Assembly: GCF_001995215.1 (NCBI RefSeq) | Contig: NZ_MUXN01000016.1 | Span: 317,705 to 381,704, forward strand | Source of the DNA: Amycolatopsis azurea DSM 43854 | GTDB taxonomy: Bacteria; Actinomycetota; Actinomycetes; Mycobacteriales; Pseudonocardiaceae | Direction: 5' to 3' | Length of the DNA stretch: 64,000 nucleotides | Part shown: positions 1 to 9,713 of the stretch, one piece after another | How the letters are laid out: each line of letters starts with the position of its first letter | Numbering within the stretch: the stretch's first letter is position 1 | Made by a program: the position numbers and the translations under genes | Notes under the pieces: model-generated | Databases searched by the model: none | Told to the model about the DNA's origin: nothing | What the model saw: the letters and a program-made list of their open reading frames with translations, nothing else

Positions 1-1
1 C

Positions 2-3000
2 AGGGTGATCACCGGCAAGGTGTCGGAATGGCGCGGGCACGTGGTGTCGGCGGACTCGGAGAACCTCGCCGACTCCTGGTACTGCTTCCGCCCCACGCCC
101 TCGCTCGATCTGGACACGCTGCCGCTGACGTCCGACGGCAGGCTGCTGACCATGTCCGGCTTCCACGACCAGCTCGACAAGGTGCACGGCGGCGAGCCGG
201 AACTGGAGCTGTTCTGGACCCGGCGCCACCACGAGTGGACGTCCCGGCTCGACGGCCTCGGCCTCGACACCGAGCTCTTCCGGTACCAGCGCGCGATGAA
301 CGCCGGTGAGGGCGAGGCGGCGGACGCCTTCGCGTTCAGCACCGACGAGGCGTTCGTCGAGTTCCTGCTGCGCGCGGTCCTTTCGGAGGAGGAGCCGAAG
401 GATCTCGCCGAGGTCGTCGCGACCTACGCGCACAACCTCGCCCAGCGCGGGGACCTGTTGTCGGAGCGGGACTTCGTCGCGGGGGCGCTCGACCTGCTCA
501 CGCCGCTGGCGGAGGAGGAAGGCGTCGCCGCCGCGTCGCGGAAGCTCGCCGACGCGGCCCGCGCCGAGATGCGGACGCTCGCCGGTCAGGTCGCCGCTCG
601 CGACAAGCTGGAGAACGAGCGGCTGAGCGGCCTGGAACAGCACGTCGACGAGGTGAAGTCCGCCGAGAAGCTGGCCGAGGGCGATCACCGCCGTCTCACC
701 GCCGGGGTCACCGAACTCCGGCGCCTGGTCGGAAAACTGCGGCTCGACGAGGCGCAGGAGAGCAAGAAGCGGATCGACGGCGAACTGGCCGAGGCCAAGA
801 CCGCCGCCGAGGCCTGGCGTGAATGCGCCACCGTGCTCAACCACCTCAACGCCGCCCGCAAGGCGCGTGATTTCCGGGAGCTGGTGGGGAGCCGCGAGCA
901 GAAGGCGCAGCCCGCGCTCCAGGCGCGCAACACCGCGGCCGCCGCGCTCGCCAGGGGACTGCTGGCGCTGGCCAAGAACGCCACCGAACAGGCCTCGAAG
1001 GCCGAAGCCCATGTCGGCGCCCTGCGCGCCGAAGCGGAGAAAGCCCAAGCCGAGCGCGACGAGTCGGCGAACCTCGCGGCCTCGCGCCGGGCGGAAGCCC
1101 GCGGGCTGGGGTCGCGGATCGCGGAAATCCGCGAGGAGATCGCGGAAGCGGTCCGGTCCGGCGCGCTCAAGGCCGGGGCCGACGTCGCCGAGGCGGCGCG
1201 TGCGGCCCGGACCGAGGCCGAGACGACCGCCGCGGAACTCGTCCGCCGTGAGCAGGAACTCGAACGCGTGACGGAGGATCTGCGGTCGGCGCAGACCACC
1301 GTCAACGACGCGCACCGGCTCGCGGGGTCCACAAAGGACAGGCTGGAACGCGCGGCCGAGGAGCTCGACAGGGCCAACCGGCGCACCGACGCGCTCGCCG
1401 TCGAACCCCGGCTGAGCGAACTCCTCGGCGCGGACGACGTCGCGCTGGAGACCGACCTCCCGGTGCTGCTGGAACGGCTGCGCGAGGCGGGTTCGGCCGC
1501 GGAGAAGGAACAGACCGCGCTGCGGATGGAGGAGTCCGTCGACGAGCGCGCGCTGAACGCGCTCGGTTCGGGCGGTCTCCTGCCCGCCCCCGAAGAGGTC
1601 CAGGCCGCGTTGGACGCGCTGGAAGCCGCCGGGATGAACGCGTGGTCCGGCTGGCGCTATCTGTCTACTTTGGACAAGAAGCGGCGGGCGGCCGTGCTGG
1701 CCCGCGCGCCCCAGCTGGTCTCGGGGATCCTGCTCAACGAGCCGGAGCAGGTCCGGCTCGCCGAGAAGGTCCTGGCGGAGCGACGCCTGCTGCCCAGCAC
1801 GATCATCCCGGTGGCCACGACCGAAGCCACCACGACCGACCGCCTGCCCGGTGAAGCGGGCATCGAGTTCCTCGTGCCGCCCAATCCGGCGATGTACGAC
1901 GAGGAAGCCGCCGACGCCGAGCGCGAGGCGATCGCGCTCCGGCACGCGGAACGGCAGCGCCGCCTGGAGGCGTTGACGACGTCGCTGGCCGACGACAGCG
2001 CGTTGTCGTGGAAGCTCAAGACCTGGCGCGAGGACTACCCGCCCGGCAGCATCGCGACGCTGGCCGAGCAGCGGCAGAACGCGCGCACCGCGCACGAGAC
2101 CGCGCAGACCGCGCTGGAGCAGGCGGAGAAGGAGTTCCAGCGGCTCGGCGAGAAGTCGGCCGGGTTGCGGGAGCGGATTCCCGAACTGCGCACGGCTTCG
2201 GCCGAGGCGGGGGAGCGCGCCCGCGGCCTGGAAACAGTCTCTGCCCGCGCCGCGAAGATTCCCGAGTGGACGGACGACGTCGAGCGCGCGTCGGAGACCG
2301 CCGAGCGGGCCGAGTCGACGGCGTCCGAAGCCGCGGCCAAGGCTTCCCGGCTGCGTGAGCAGGCCGGTGAGGAACAGCGCACCGCGGACGGGCACCGGCG
2401 CACGGCGACGACCGCGAAGTCGGAACTGGCCGAGGTCCCGGGATCGAGTGACGTCACCGAGGACGACCCCGCGCCCGGCGAACCGGTTGACGCGTTGCGG
2501 CGTACCTTCGCGTCGGCTTCCGAGGCGTACGCGAAGGTCGAGGTCGGCAGCGACCTCCGGGCCGAACTCGACCAGGCCGAGAGCGTCGAGGCGTCCGCGC
2601 GGGCGGCCCTCGAAGCACTGGACGACGCCGTCCGCGAGCGAGCGTCGGTGTTGCTGGAGACGCCGGACGGTTCCGACGCTTCGGCGCGGGCGGCCGCGCA
2701 GGCACGGGCGAACCGCGCGGTCGCGGTCCTGGAGGAGGAACGCACCGAGATCGTCGGCCTCGTCGCGACCCGCAAGGCCGAACTGAGCCAGCTCCCGGAG
2801 CAGCCGTCGGCACTCGCCGCGATCTCGTCCGACGCGCGGCCGAAGGACATCGAGCACGGCCTGGCGCTGATCGACGACGCCAGCCTCGAAGTGTCCGCCG
2901 CCGCGCGGAAATGGGAGGAGCTCCAGGAGCGCCGCGCCGCCGCCGAAGCGACACTGGAGTCCGCGAAGACGTCCGCGTCCGGCTTCGGCCTGCTGGCCGA

Positions 3001-4114
3001 GTCCATGGCGCACTTGCTGTCCAAAGAGGACGACGAGGCGGCGTTCGACGGCGACGTCGAATCCGCGCGGGCCAAGCACTCGCGGCTCAACACCGCGCTC
3101 ACCGACGCGCAGGACGCCGCCGACGCGGGCGACCGCCGGGTGCGGGCCGCGGCCGACCAGCTGGCGCAGTACGCGACGGACAAGCGGTTCGAGAAGCTCA
3201 GCACGCCGGTGCGGCAGCAGGTGATCTCGGTCCGCCGTGATCAGCTGCCCGCCCACGCCGCGGAATGGGCCGAGGCGTTGCGGCCGCGGTTGCGCACGCT
3301 CACCGACGATCTCGCGCAGATCGACCGGCACCGCGGCGGCATCATCACGCGGCTGCAGGGCATGGTCGACGGCGCGCTGCGCACCCTCCGTGCCGCGCAA
3401 CGGGTTTCGCGGCTGCCGGACGGTCTCGGCGACTGGTCGGGTCAGGAGTTCCTCCGGATCCGCTTCACCGAACTCGAGGAGAACGTGCTCGCCGAGAAGC
3501 TGGGCGAGGTCGTCGACGAGGCCGCGGTGGGGAAGACCTCGGACGGCCGGGACGTCAAGCGGGACGGGCTTTCGCTCGTGCTGCGCGGCGTACAGGCCGC
3601 CGCTCCCAAGGGTTTCCGGGTCGACATGCTGAAGCCGGACTCCGTGCTGCGGACCGAGCGGCAGCGGGTTTCCGAGATCCGTGACGTGTTCTCCGGCGGG
3701 CAGCAGCTGACCGCGGCGATCATCCTGTACTGCACCCTGGCGGCGCTGCGGGCGAACAACCGGGGCAAGGCCCGCAACCGGCATTCCGGTGTGCTGTTCC
3801 TCGACAACCCGATCGGCCGCGCGTCGGCCGGGTACCTGCTGGAGCTGCAGCGCGCGGTCGCGGAGGCGCTGGGTGTCCAGCTGATCTACACCACCGGCCT
3901 GTTCGACGCGGGCGCGCTGAGCGAGTTCCCGCTGATCGTGCGGCTGCGCAACGACGCGGACCTGCGGGCGGGACGGAAGTACCTGTCCGTCGACGCGACG
4001 ATCCGGAACGCGACCGACGAACTCGGGGAGCCGGACGGCGTCGCGCGGCTTTCGGCGACGCGGCTGTTCACGCGGCCGGCCGAGGAGCCCGAGCCGAAGG
4101 AAGAGCCTGCCTGA
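2..4114 (+). CDS. SMC/MukB-like coiled-coil ATPase, 5' end outside window
   Basis: This is the C-terminal part (about 1370 residues) of a very long coiled-coil ATPase. The frame is open to the left window edge and no Walker A P-loop is visible, so the ATP-binding N-terminus should lie upstream; the GTG at 5 is probably internal. Residues 180-460 and 650-1130 are Ala/Glu/Arg-rich heptad-like coiled coil. Near residue 1231 is an ABC signature (VFSGGQQLTAAI) and near 1265 a Walker B-like LFLDNPIGRAS, followed by a D-loop/switch-like region (GVQLIYTTGLF). SMC, MukB and JetC/MksB proteins share this split-head layout. Here the residue after the Walker B Asp is Asn, where those families normally have the catalytic Glu. 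I cannot name the family; a chromosome-segregation or plasmid/phage-defence role is only inference. The gene runs convergently into an AraC-type regulator. Confidence 0.75.
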   Translation, partial: RVITGKVSEWRGHVVSADSENLADSWYCFRPTPSLDLDTLPLTSDGRLLTMSGFHDQLDKVHGGEPELELFWTRRHHEWTSRLDGLGLDTELFRYQRAMNAGEGEAADAFAFSTDEAFVEFLLRAVLSEEEPKDLAEVVATYAHNLAQRGDLLSERDFVAGALDLLTPLAEEEGVAAASRKLADAARAEMRTLAGQVAARDKLENERLSGLEQHVDEVKSAEKLAEGDHRRLTAGVTELRRLVGKLRLDEAQESKKRIDGELAEAKTAAEAWRECATVLNHLNAARKARDFRELVGSREQKAQPALQARNTAAAALARGLLALAKNATEQASKAEAHVGALRAEAEKAQAERDESANLAASRRAEARGLGSRIAEIREEIAEAVRSGALKAGADVAEAARAARTEAETTAAELVRREQELERVTEDLRSAQTTVNDAHRLAGSTKDRLERAAEELDRANRRTDALAVEPRLSELLGADDVALETDLPVLLERLREAGSAAEKEQTALRMEESVDERALNALGSGGLLPAPEEVQAALDALEAAGMNAWSGWRYLSTLDKKRRAAVLARAPQLVSGILLNEPEQVRLAEKVLAERRLLPSTIIPVATTEATTTDRLPGEAGIEFLVPPNPAMYDEEAADAEREAIALRHAERQRRLEALTTSLADDSALSWKLKTWREDYPPGSIATLAEQRQNARTAHETAQTALEQAEKEFQRLGEKSAGLRERIPELRTASAEAGERARGLETVSARAAKIPEWTDDVERASETAERAESTASEAAAKASRLREQAGEEQRTADGHRRTATTAKSELAEVPGSSDVTEDDPAPGEPVDALRRTFASASEAYAKVEVGSDLRAELDQAESVEASARAALEALDDAVRERASVLLETPDGSDASARAAAQARANRAVAVLEEERTEIVGLVATRKAELSQLPEQPSALAAISSDARPKDIEHGLALIDDASLEVSAAARKWEELQERRAAAEATLESAKTSASGFGLLAESMAHLLSKEDDEAAFDGDVESARAKHSRLNTALTDAQDAADAGDRRVRAAADQLAQYATDKRFEKLSTPVRQQVISVRRDQLPAHAAEWAEALRPRLRTLTDDLAQIDRHRGGIITRLQGMVDGALRTLRAAQRVSRLPDGLGDWSGQEFLRIRFTELEENVLAEKLGEVVDEAAVGKTSDGRDVKRDGLSLVLRGVQAAAPKGFRVDMLKPDSVLRTERQRVSEIRDVFSGGQQLTAAIILYCTLAALRANNRGKARNRHSGVLFLDNPIGRASAGYLLELQRAVAEALGVQLIYTTGLFDAGALSEFPLIVRLRNDADLRAGRKYLSVDATIRNATDELGEPDGVARLSATRLFTRPAEEPEPKEEPA

Positions 4115-4127
4115 CGGGCCAGGGAGT

Positions 4128-4180
4128 GTCCCGAGCGCCACGTTCGAGACGGTGAGCGTCCCGTGCGAGGCGCTCGGGAC
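4128..4180. terminator. Inverted repeat between convergent genes
   Basis: A perfect 12-bp inverted repeat, GTCCCGAGCGCC (4128-4139) and GGCGCTCGGGAC (4169-4180), lies 14 bp after the stop of the SMC-like gene and 21 bp before the end of the AraC gene. Its position suggests a bidirectional terminator. There is no T-tract. Confidence 0.5.
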
Positions 4181-4200
4181 GTGCGCATAGCCCGATCCGG

Positions 4201-5145
4201 TCACCCGGCCGGTGTCGGCCTGAGGCTTTCGCGGCTGGAGGCCCGGTATTGCCCGGGGGCTTCGTGCCGTGCGCGCCGGAATGCCCGGCTGAACGCGAAC
4301 ACCGACGTGTAGCCGACCGAATGGGCGATGCTGTCCACCGTTTCGTCGGTGTCGCGGAGCCGGACCGCGGCCAGGTCCATCCGCCACTGGGTCAGGTAAT
4401 CGCCGGGAGTCCGGCCGGTGGTGTCGCGGAAACGCCGGGTCAGCGTGCTGCGCGAGGTCGCCAGTTCCGCCGCCAGCAGGTCGGTCGTCCACGGTCTCGC
4501 CGGGGCCTCGTGGATCTTGGCCAGTGCCACGCTGACCAGCGGATCGCCCAGGACGCCGAGCCAGGTTCCCCGCGCCTCGGCCGGTTTCTCGGTCCGCCAC
4601 ACGCGGAGCAGCTGGACCAGGAGGATGTCGACGAGCCGGTTGAGGACGAAGTCGGTGGCGATCTGCGGACCGGCCAGTTCCCGCGACAGCAGCCGGACGG
4701 TGTCGTCCAGCCCGTCGCCGCCGCGGTTCGCGCGGATGTGCACCACATCCGGCAGCGTGGCGAGTACCTGGGTCGACACCGCCGGGTCGTAGTCGTAGGA
4801 CGCGCCGAGAACGTGCGTCTGCACCTCGCCGGAGCCGAGGCGCAGCACGCCGCCGCATTTCCGCGCCCGCTCCGCCACCGAGCAGAGCTGGGGAATGACC
4901 GGCGCGTCCGGGGCGCTGCGCAGAGTGTGCTCCTGGCCGTTCGGCAGCAGGACGACGTCACCGGGCATGAGCTGCCGCGGTGGCTGGCCGGGCAGGTCGA
5001 GCCAGGCCGTCCCGCAGGTGACGGCGTAGAAGGCCGCGCCGGCGATGCGGTGCCAGAGGATTCCCCACGGTCCGGACCCCTCGATCCGGGCCCCGGCGGT
5101 ACCGCGGACGCCGCCGACGGCGAGGGTTTCGGCCAAAAGGTCCAT
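4201..5145 (-). CDS. AraC-family transcriptional regulator (cupin + HTH)
   Basis: A 314-residue regulator. The N-terminal half is a cupin-type effector domain (GILWHRIAGAAFYAV, then LMPGDVVLLPNGQEHTL). The C-terminal ~100 residues form two helix-turn-helix motifs: WTTDLLAAELATSRSTLTRRF, with the typical RTPGDYLTQWRMDLAAVRL between, and VDSIAHSVGYTSVFAFSRAFRR. The frame stays open upstream to 5757, but that extension overlaps the divergent gene and has no protein-like character. The ATG at 5145, directly before MDLLAETLAVGG, fits cupin_6/AraC proteins. The gene is divergent from a deazaflavin-type oxidoreductase 87 bp away, the most likely target. A TATCAT-like box lies only a few bases upstream of the ATG, so the mRNA may be leaderless. 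The effector is unknown. Confidence 0.88.
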   Translation of the reverse strand: MDLLAETLAVGGVRGTAGARIEGSGPWGILWHRIAGAAFYAVTCGTAWLDLPGQPPRQLMPGDVVLLPNGQEHTLRSAPDAPVIPQLCSVAERARKCGGVLRLGSGEVQTHVLGASYDYDPAVSTQVLATLPDVVHIRANRGGDGLDDTVRLLSRELAGPQIATDFVLNRLVDILLVQLLRVWRTEKPAEARGTWLGVLGDPLVSVALAKIHEAPARPWTTDLLAAELATSRSTLTRRFRDTTGRTPGDYLTQWRMDLAAVRLRDTDETVDSIAHSVGYTSVFAFSRAFRRARHEAPGQYRASSRESLRPTPAG

Positions 5146-5167
5146 GAGACCGATGATAATGCGACAG

Positions 5168-5181
5168 ATGGATATGTCCAT
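5168..5181. promoter_or_regulatory. Possible operator between araC-type and ddn-type genes
   Basis: ATGGA-TATG-TCCAT is a 5-bp inverted repeat with a 4-bp spacer in the 87-bp divergent intergenic region. It could be an operator for the adjacent AraC regulator, but a short palindrome like this can occur by chance. Confidence 0.3.
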
Positions 5182-5232
5182 GGCGTTTTCAGGCATCGAT
5201 ACGGTCACCCTGTGCGCCATACGATCGAGTTC

Positions 5233-5661
5233 ATGGCAGAAACGATCGAATTCGACTTCGACGAGATCAACCGCACCGTGATCGCCGAATTCCGCCAGAC
5301 CGGCGGCAAGGCGGGCGGCATGTTCGAGGGCTTCCCGCTGGTCCTCGTCCATCACACCGGCGCGAAGTCCGGCAAGGAGCGGATCGCGCCGCTCGTCCCG
5401 CTTCTGGAGGGCGACCGGATCTACATCTTCGCCAGCAAGGGCGGCGCCGACGACAACCCGGCGTGGTTCCACAACCTGGTGGCCCACCCGGACACCAAGG
5501 TCGAACTCGGCACCGAGACCTTCCCGGTCCGCGCGCGGGTGCTGACCGGCTCCGAGCGCGACGACGTCTACGCCCGGCAGTCCACTCTCATGCCGCAGTT
5601 CGCCGAGTACCAGAGCAAGACCAGCCGGATCATCCCGGTGTTCGAGCTGGAGCGGATCTAG
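5233..5661 (+). CDS. Nitroreductase-family deazaflavin (F420)-dependent oxidoreductase
   Basis: A 142-residue Ddn-like split-barrel protein. Family hallmarks are the LVLVHHTGAKSGKERIAPLVPL segment (residues about 33-54), the I/F-ASKGG-DDNPAWFHNL core and a VxVELGTETFPVRARVLTG strand. Members of this family (DUF385) use reduced F420 to reduce quinones, nitroimidazoles or other acceptors; F420 is made by many actinobacteria. The ATG at 5233 gives the full family length. The gene is divergent from an AraC regulator that probably controls it. Two strong hairpins follow the stop codon. The substrate cannot be predicted from sequence. Confidence 0.88.
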   Translation: MAETIEFDFDEINRTVIAEFRQTGGKAGGMFEGFPLVLVHHTGAKSGKERIAPLVPLLEGDRIYIFASKGGADDNPAWFHNLVAHPDTKVELGTETFPVRARVLTGSERDDVYARQSTLMPQFAEYQSKTSRIIPVFELERI

Positions 5662-5698
5662 CCGAGGGCGCCGGGGCGGCCGATTGCGGTGTGGTCGG

Positions 5699-5741
5699 CG
5701 GGGGAAGATTCCGGCCGTCTGACGTCCGGAATCTTCCCCCG
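5699..5741. terminator. Hairpin downstream of ddn-type gene
   Basis: A 16-bp perfect stem (5699-5714 with 5726-5741, core GGGGGAAGATTCCGG) with an 11-nt loop, 38 bp after the stop codon. It is a good candidate intrinsic-type terminator, though it has no T-tract. Confidence 0.6.
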
Positions 5742-5775
5742 TCAGGTTGTCCGCCACAGGGCAGGGCAGGCGCGA

Positions 5776-5832
5776 CCTTGATCAACGGAGGATCGGGGAC
5801 GTTGAGTGTCCCCGATCCTCCGTTGATCAAGG
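5776..5832. repeat. 25-bp perfect-arm palindrome
   Basis: Arms 5776-5800 and 5808-5832 are exact reverse complements over 25 bp and are separated by a 7-nt loop (GTTGAGT). Each arm contains GATCAACGGAGGATCGGGGA. It is the second hairpin after the ddn-type gene and shares the GAGTGTCCCC word with the 51.2-kb element. Confidence 0.75.
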
Positions 5833-5899
5833 CAAGCGACCGGATGTACCCGCGCAACCACCACCCTCACGCAGGTCAGGCATAGGTAAGCAAATACGA

Positions 5900-5936
5900 G
5901 GCCTCCTTGAGGGACCCAGAGTCCCTCAAGGGGGCC
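5900..5936. repeat. Palindrome of the CCTTGAGGGAC type (copy 1)
   Basis: Arms GGCCTCCTTGAGGGAC (5900-5915) and its near-complement (5921-5936) have one G:T wobble and a 5-nt loop. The same element recurs in perfect form at 63044-63098. Confidence 0.7.
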
Positions 5937-6124
5937 TTCACCGACAGGCGCTCGGAGGGACCCGGAGGGGCGGGTGACGGGGCTTTCGCAACCGAGTTCG
6001 GGCGTAGGGCGAGCGACCTCGACACGCCACCTTTGCCTTGTCGCTCAAACGTCCCGAATCCTCCGCGCTCGCCCTTCAGCCGCTCGGGACCGGTTTTGTC
6101 GGGGCCCGGTGGTAGAACCGATCC

Positions 6125-7312
6125 GTGACCCCCAAGATCGACATCCGGCAGCGCCGCGCCCGTCTCGCCACGCGTCATCACCTGGCCGCGCCCGCCTCGT
6201 CGGTCCACACCGTGGCGGACGCGGTCGTCGCGCTGCACGCCACCGACCCGGCGACGGTCCATCTCTCGGCCTGGGCCCGGCTCAAACGCGACTGTGTCGC
6301 GGACGTGGAGCACGCGCTCTACGACGAGCGCGCGCTGATGCGGATGCTCGGCATGCGCCGCACGGTCTTCGTGCTCGGGTACGAGAACGCGTCGCTGGTC
6401 CAGGCGGCGTGCTCGGCGGACATCGCCAAGAAACAGCGCCGCCTGCTCGAACAGCATCTCGGCACGCAGGGGCATCCGGAGAACGTGCCCGAGCCGGGCC
6501 GCTGGCTCGCCGAGGTCGAGGACGCGACCGAGCGCGCGCTGATGGCCCGCGGTTCGGCCACGGCGCAGCAGCTCTCCCAGGACGAGCCCCGCCTCAAACA
6601 GCAACTCCTGATGGCGAAGGGGAAGCCGTACGAGGCGATCGCCAACGTCACCAGCCGGGTCCTGTTCCAGCTCGCGGTCGACGGCCGCATCGTCCGCGGC
6701 CGCCCGCGCGGCAGCTGGATCAGCAGCCAGCACTACTGGGCCACGATGGCGGATTGGCTGCCGCAGGGCCTCACCGAGTGGGACGCCGACGAGGCGAGGG
6801 CCGAGCTCGCCCGCCGGTGGCTCTTCGCCTACGGCCCGGCGCCGATCGCGGATCTGCGGTGGTGGACGGGCTGGACGGTCGGGCAGACGAAGAAGGCGCT
6901 CGCCGCGGTTCAGCCGATCGAGGTCGACCTCGACGGCGTCCCCGGCGTGGTGCTCGCCGACGATCTGGAACCGGTCGCGGACCCCGGGCCCTGGGTCGCG
7001 CTGCTCCCGTCCCTCGACCCGACGTCGATGGGCTGGATCGAGCGGGACTGGTACCTCGGCCCGCACCGCGCGCCACTGTTCGACGGCACCGGCAACATCG
7101 GCCCCACCGTCTGGGCCGACGGCCGGATCGTCGGCGGCTGGGCGCACCGTCCGGACGGCGAGGTCGTCCACTACTTCCTGGAGGACGTCGGCGCGGAGGT
7201 CGAACAGGCCGTCGAAGCGGAGGCGAACCACCTGGCCGAGTGGTTCGGAGAGGTGCGAGTCACGCCACGGATGCGCACCCCGCTGGAGCGACGGCTAGCA
7301 CAACAAAGCTGA
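6125..7312 (+). CDS. Winged-helix DNA-binding protein of the AlkZ-like (HTH_42) family
   Basis: A 395-residue protein beginning with GTG at 6125. It has the hallmarks of the AlkZ/YcaQ-like superfamily: an N-terminal RQRRARLATRHHL helix, the VALHATDPATVHLSAWARL motif, and RRTVFVL near residue 80. The family contains DNA glycosylases that unhook interstrand crosslinks (for example EcAlkZ, which protects azinomycin producers) and many uncharacterised actinobacterial members. In characterised AlkZ-type enzymes a QxQ or QxD motif carries catalysis; I could not place one with confidence here, so glycosylase activity is not asserted. It lies upstream of gap but is separated from it by 178 bp. Confidence 0.82.
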   Translation: MTPKIDIRQRRARLATRHHLAAPASSVHTVADAVVALHATDPATVHLSAWARLKRDCVADVEHALYDERALMRMLGMRRTVFVLGYENASLVQAACSADIAKKQRRLLEQHLGTQGHPENVPEPGRWLAEVEDATERALMARGSATAQQLSQDEPRLKQQLLMAKGKPYEAIANVTSRVLFQLAVDGRIVRGRPRGSWISSQHYWATMADWLPQGLTEWDADEARAELARRWLFAYGPAPIADLRWWTGWTVGQTKKALAAVQPIEVDLDGVPGVVLADDLEPVADPGPWVALLPSLDPTSMGWIERDWYLGPHRAPLFDGTGNIGPTVWADGRIVGGWAHRPDGEVVHYFLEDVGAEVEQAVEAEANHLAEWFGEVRVTPRMRTPLERRLAQQS

Positions 7313-7490
7313 GAGTTTTCGCAAGACGTCCTGGTAGCGATGCACTTAATCGATTCTTGACCTGACCCACCGAGTGGTGGAAGTCTCGTCAGGGCAAAGA
7401 GGGTCGCCCGAGCACGCACGCTAGGGTTGCGCCCGAGTAAAGGACGTCTTACCGGGGCGATCCCGGACGAGTCTCAAGGGAGTGGCAGCA

Positions 7491-8495
<1,005 letters not shown>

Positions 8496-8498
8496 CCG

Positions 8499-9713
8499 AT
8501 GGCGCTGAAGAACCTCGAAGACCTGCTGAGCGGGGACGTTTCGGGCCGGTACGTACTCGTGCGTTCCGACCTGAACGTCCCGCTCGACGGGGACAAGATC
8601 ACCGACGACGGCCGCGTCCGCGCGGCCCTGCCGACCCTCAAGCGGCTCGCCGAGGCGGGCGCGAAGGTGGTCGTCACGGCGCACCTCGGCCGTCCCAAGG
8701 GCGAGCCGGACCCGAAGTTCTCGCTCGCGCCCGTCGCCGCGAAGCTCACCGAGCTGCTCGGCGTGGACGTCCCGCTGGCGGGTGACCTGGTCGGCGAGTC
8801 CGCCAAGGCCACCGTCGCGGGCCTGGCCGACGGTCAGGTCGCCCTGCTGGAGAACGTGCGTTTCGACGCGCGCGAGACCAGCAAGGTCGAGGCGGAACGC
8901 CAGGAGCTGGCCGCCGAGCTGGCCGCGCTCGTCCCTGGCGGCGCGTTCGTCTCCGACGGCTTCGGTGTCGTGCACCGCAAGCAGGCCTCGGTCTACGAGA
9001 TCGCGCGGGCGCTCCCGGCGTACGCGGGCGGCCTCGTGCTGGCCGAGGTCGACGTCCTCAAGAAGCTGACCGAGGACCTCGCCCGGCCGTACGTCGTCGT
9101 CCTCGGCGGCGCGAAGGTGTCGGACAAGCTGGGCGTGATCGCCAACCTGCTGACCAAGGTCGACAGGCTGCTCATCGGCGGCGGCATGGCGTACACCTTC
9201 CTCAAGGCCCAGGGCCACGAGGTCGGCAACTCGCTGCTCCAGGAGGACCAGCTGGACCAGGTCCGCGGCTTCCTCGCCGAGGCGGAGAAACGCGGCGTCG
9301 AGCTGATCCTGCCGGTGGACGTCCTCGCCGCGACGGGCTTCGCGGCCGACGCGGAGTTCGACGTCGTCGAAGCGACGGCCATCCCGGCCGGCCGTATGGG
9401 CCTCGACATCGGCCCGAAGTCACGCGAGCTGTTCGCGGGCAAGCTGGCCGACGCCGCGACCGTGTTCTGGAACGGCCCGATGGGCGTGTTCGAGTTCGAG
9501 TCCTTCGCCGGCGGCACCCGTGCCGTGGCCGAAGCGCTGGTCAAGAGCGACGCCTTCACCGTGGTCGGCGGCGGCGACTCCGCCGCGGCCGTCCGGCAGC
9601 TGGGCCTGCCCGAAGACGGCTTCTCGCACATCTCGACCGGCGGCGGCGCGTCGCTGGAGTACCTGGAGGGCAAGGAACTGCCCGGAGTCGCTGTGCTGGG
9701 AGAGAACGACTAG
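8499..9713 (+). CDS. pgk: Phosphoglycerate kinase
   Basis: A 404-residue kinase that transfers phosphate from 1,3-bisphosphoglycerate to ADP. The N-terminal substrate segment VLVRSDLNVPL, the TAHLGRPKG loop (residues about 60-68) and the C-terminal nucleotide motifs (FWNGPMGVFE, VVGGGDSAAA, STGGGASLEYLEG) are intact. ATG 8499 follows the gap stop by 3 bp. The TAG stop shares its last base with the tpiA GTG, which indicates translational coupling. Confidence 0.97.
   Translation: MALKNLEDLLSGDVSGRYVLVRSDLNVPLDGDKITDDGRVRAALPTLKRLAEAGAKVVVTAHLGRPKGEPDPKFSLAPVAAKLTELLGVDVPLAGDLVGESAKATVAGLADGQVALLENVRFDARETSKVEAERQELAAELAALVPGGAFVSDGFGVVHRKQASVYEIARALPAYAGGLVLAEVDVLKKLTEDLARPYVVVLGGAKVSDKLGVIANLLTKVDRLLIGGGMAYTFLKAQGHEVGNSLLQEDQLDQVRGFLAEAEKRGVELILPVDVLAATGFAADAEFDVVEATAIPAGRMGLDIGPKSRELFAGKLADAATVFWNGPMGVFEFESFAGGTRAVAEALVKSDAFTVVGGGDSAAAVRQLGLPEDGFSHISTGGGASLEYLEGKELPGVAVLGEND

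Larger units (their letters stand above)
5662..6124. other. 463-bp intergenic region with three palindromes
   Basis: I see no gene between the ddn-like gene and the AlkZ-like gene. The region holds three separate inverted repeats (5699-5741, 5776-5832, 5900-5936), then about 190 bp without clear signals. A weak GTCCCGA/TCGGGAC pair lies near 6051-6090. Confidence 0.6.

Noticed and set aside
5146..5757. N-terminal extension of the AraC regulator by 204 residues
   Set aside because: It runs through the divergent ddn-type gene and lacks any known domain; the cupin domain starts at the ATG at 5145.
7357..7385. A sigma-70-type promoter (TTGACC, 17-bp spacer) for gap
   Set aside because: The -10 position (GAAGTC) does not match the consensus, so I did not list it as a feature.
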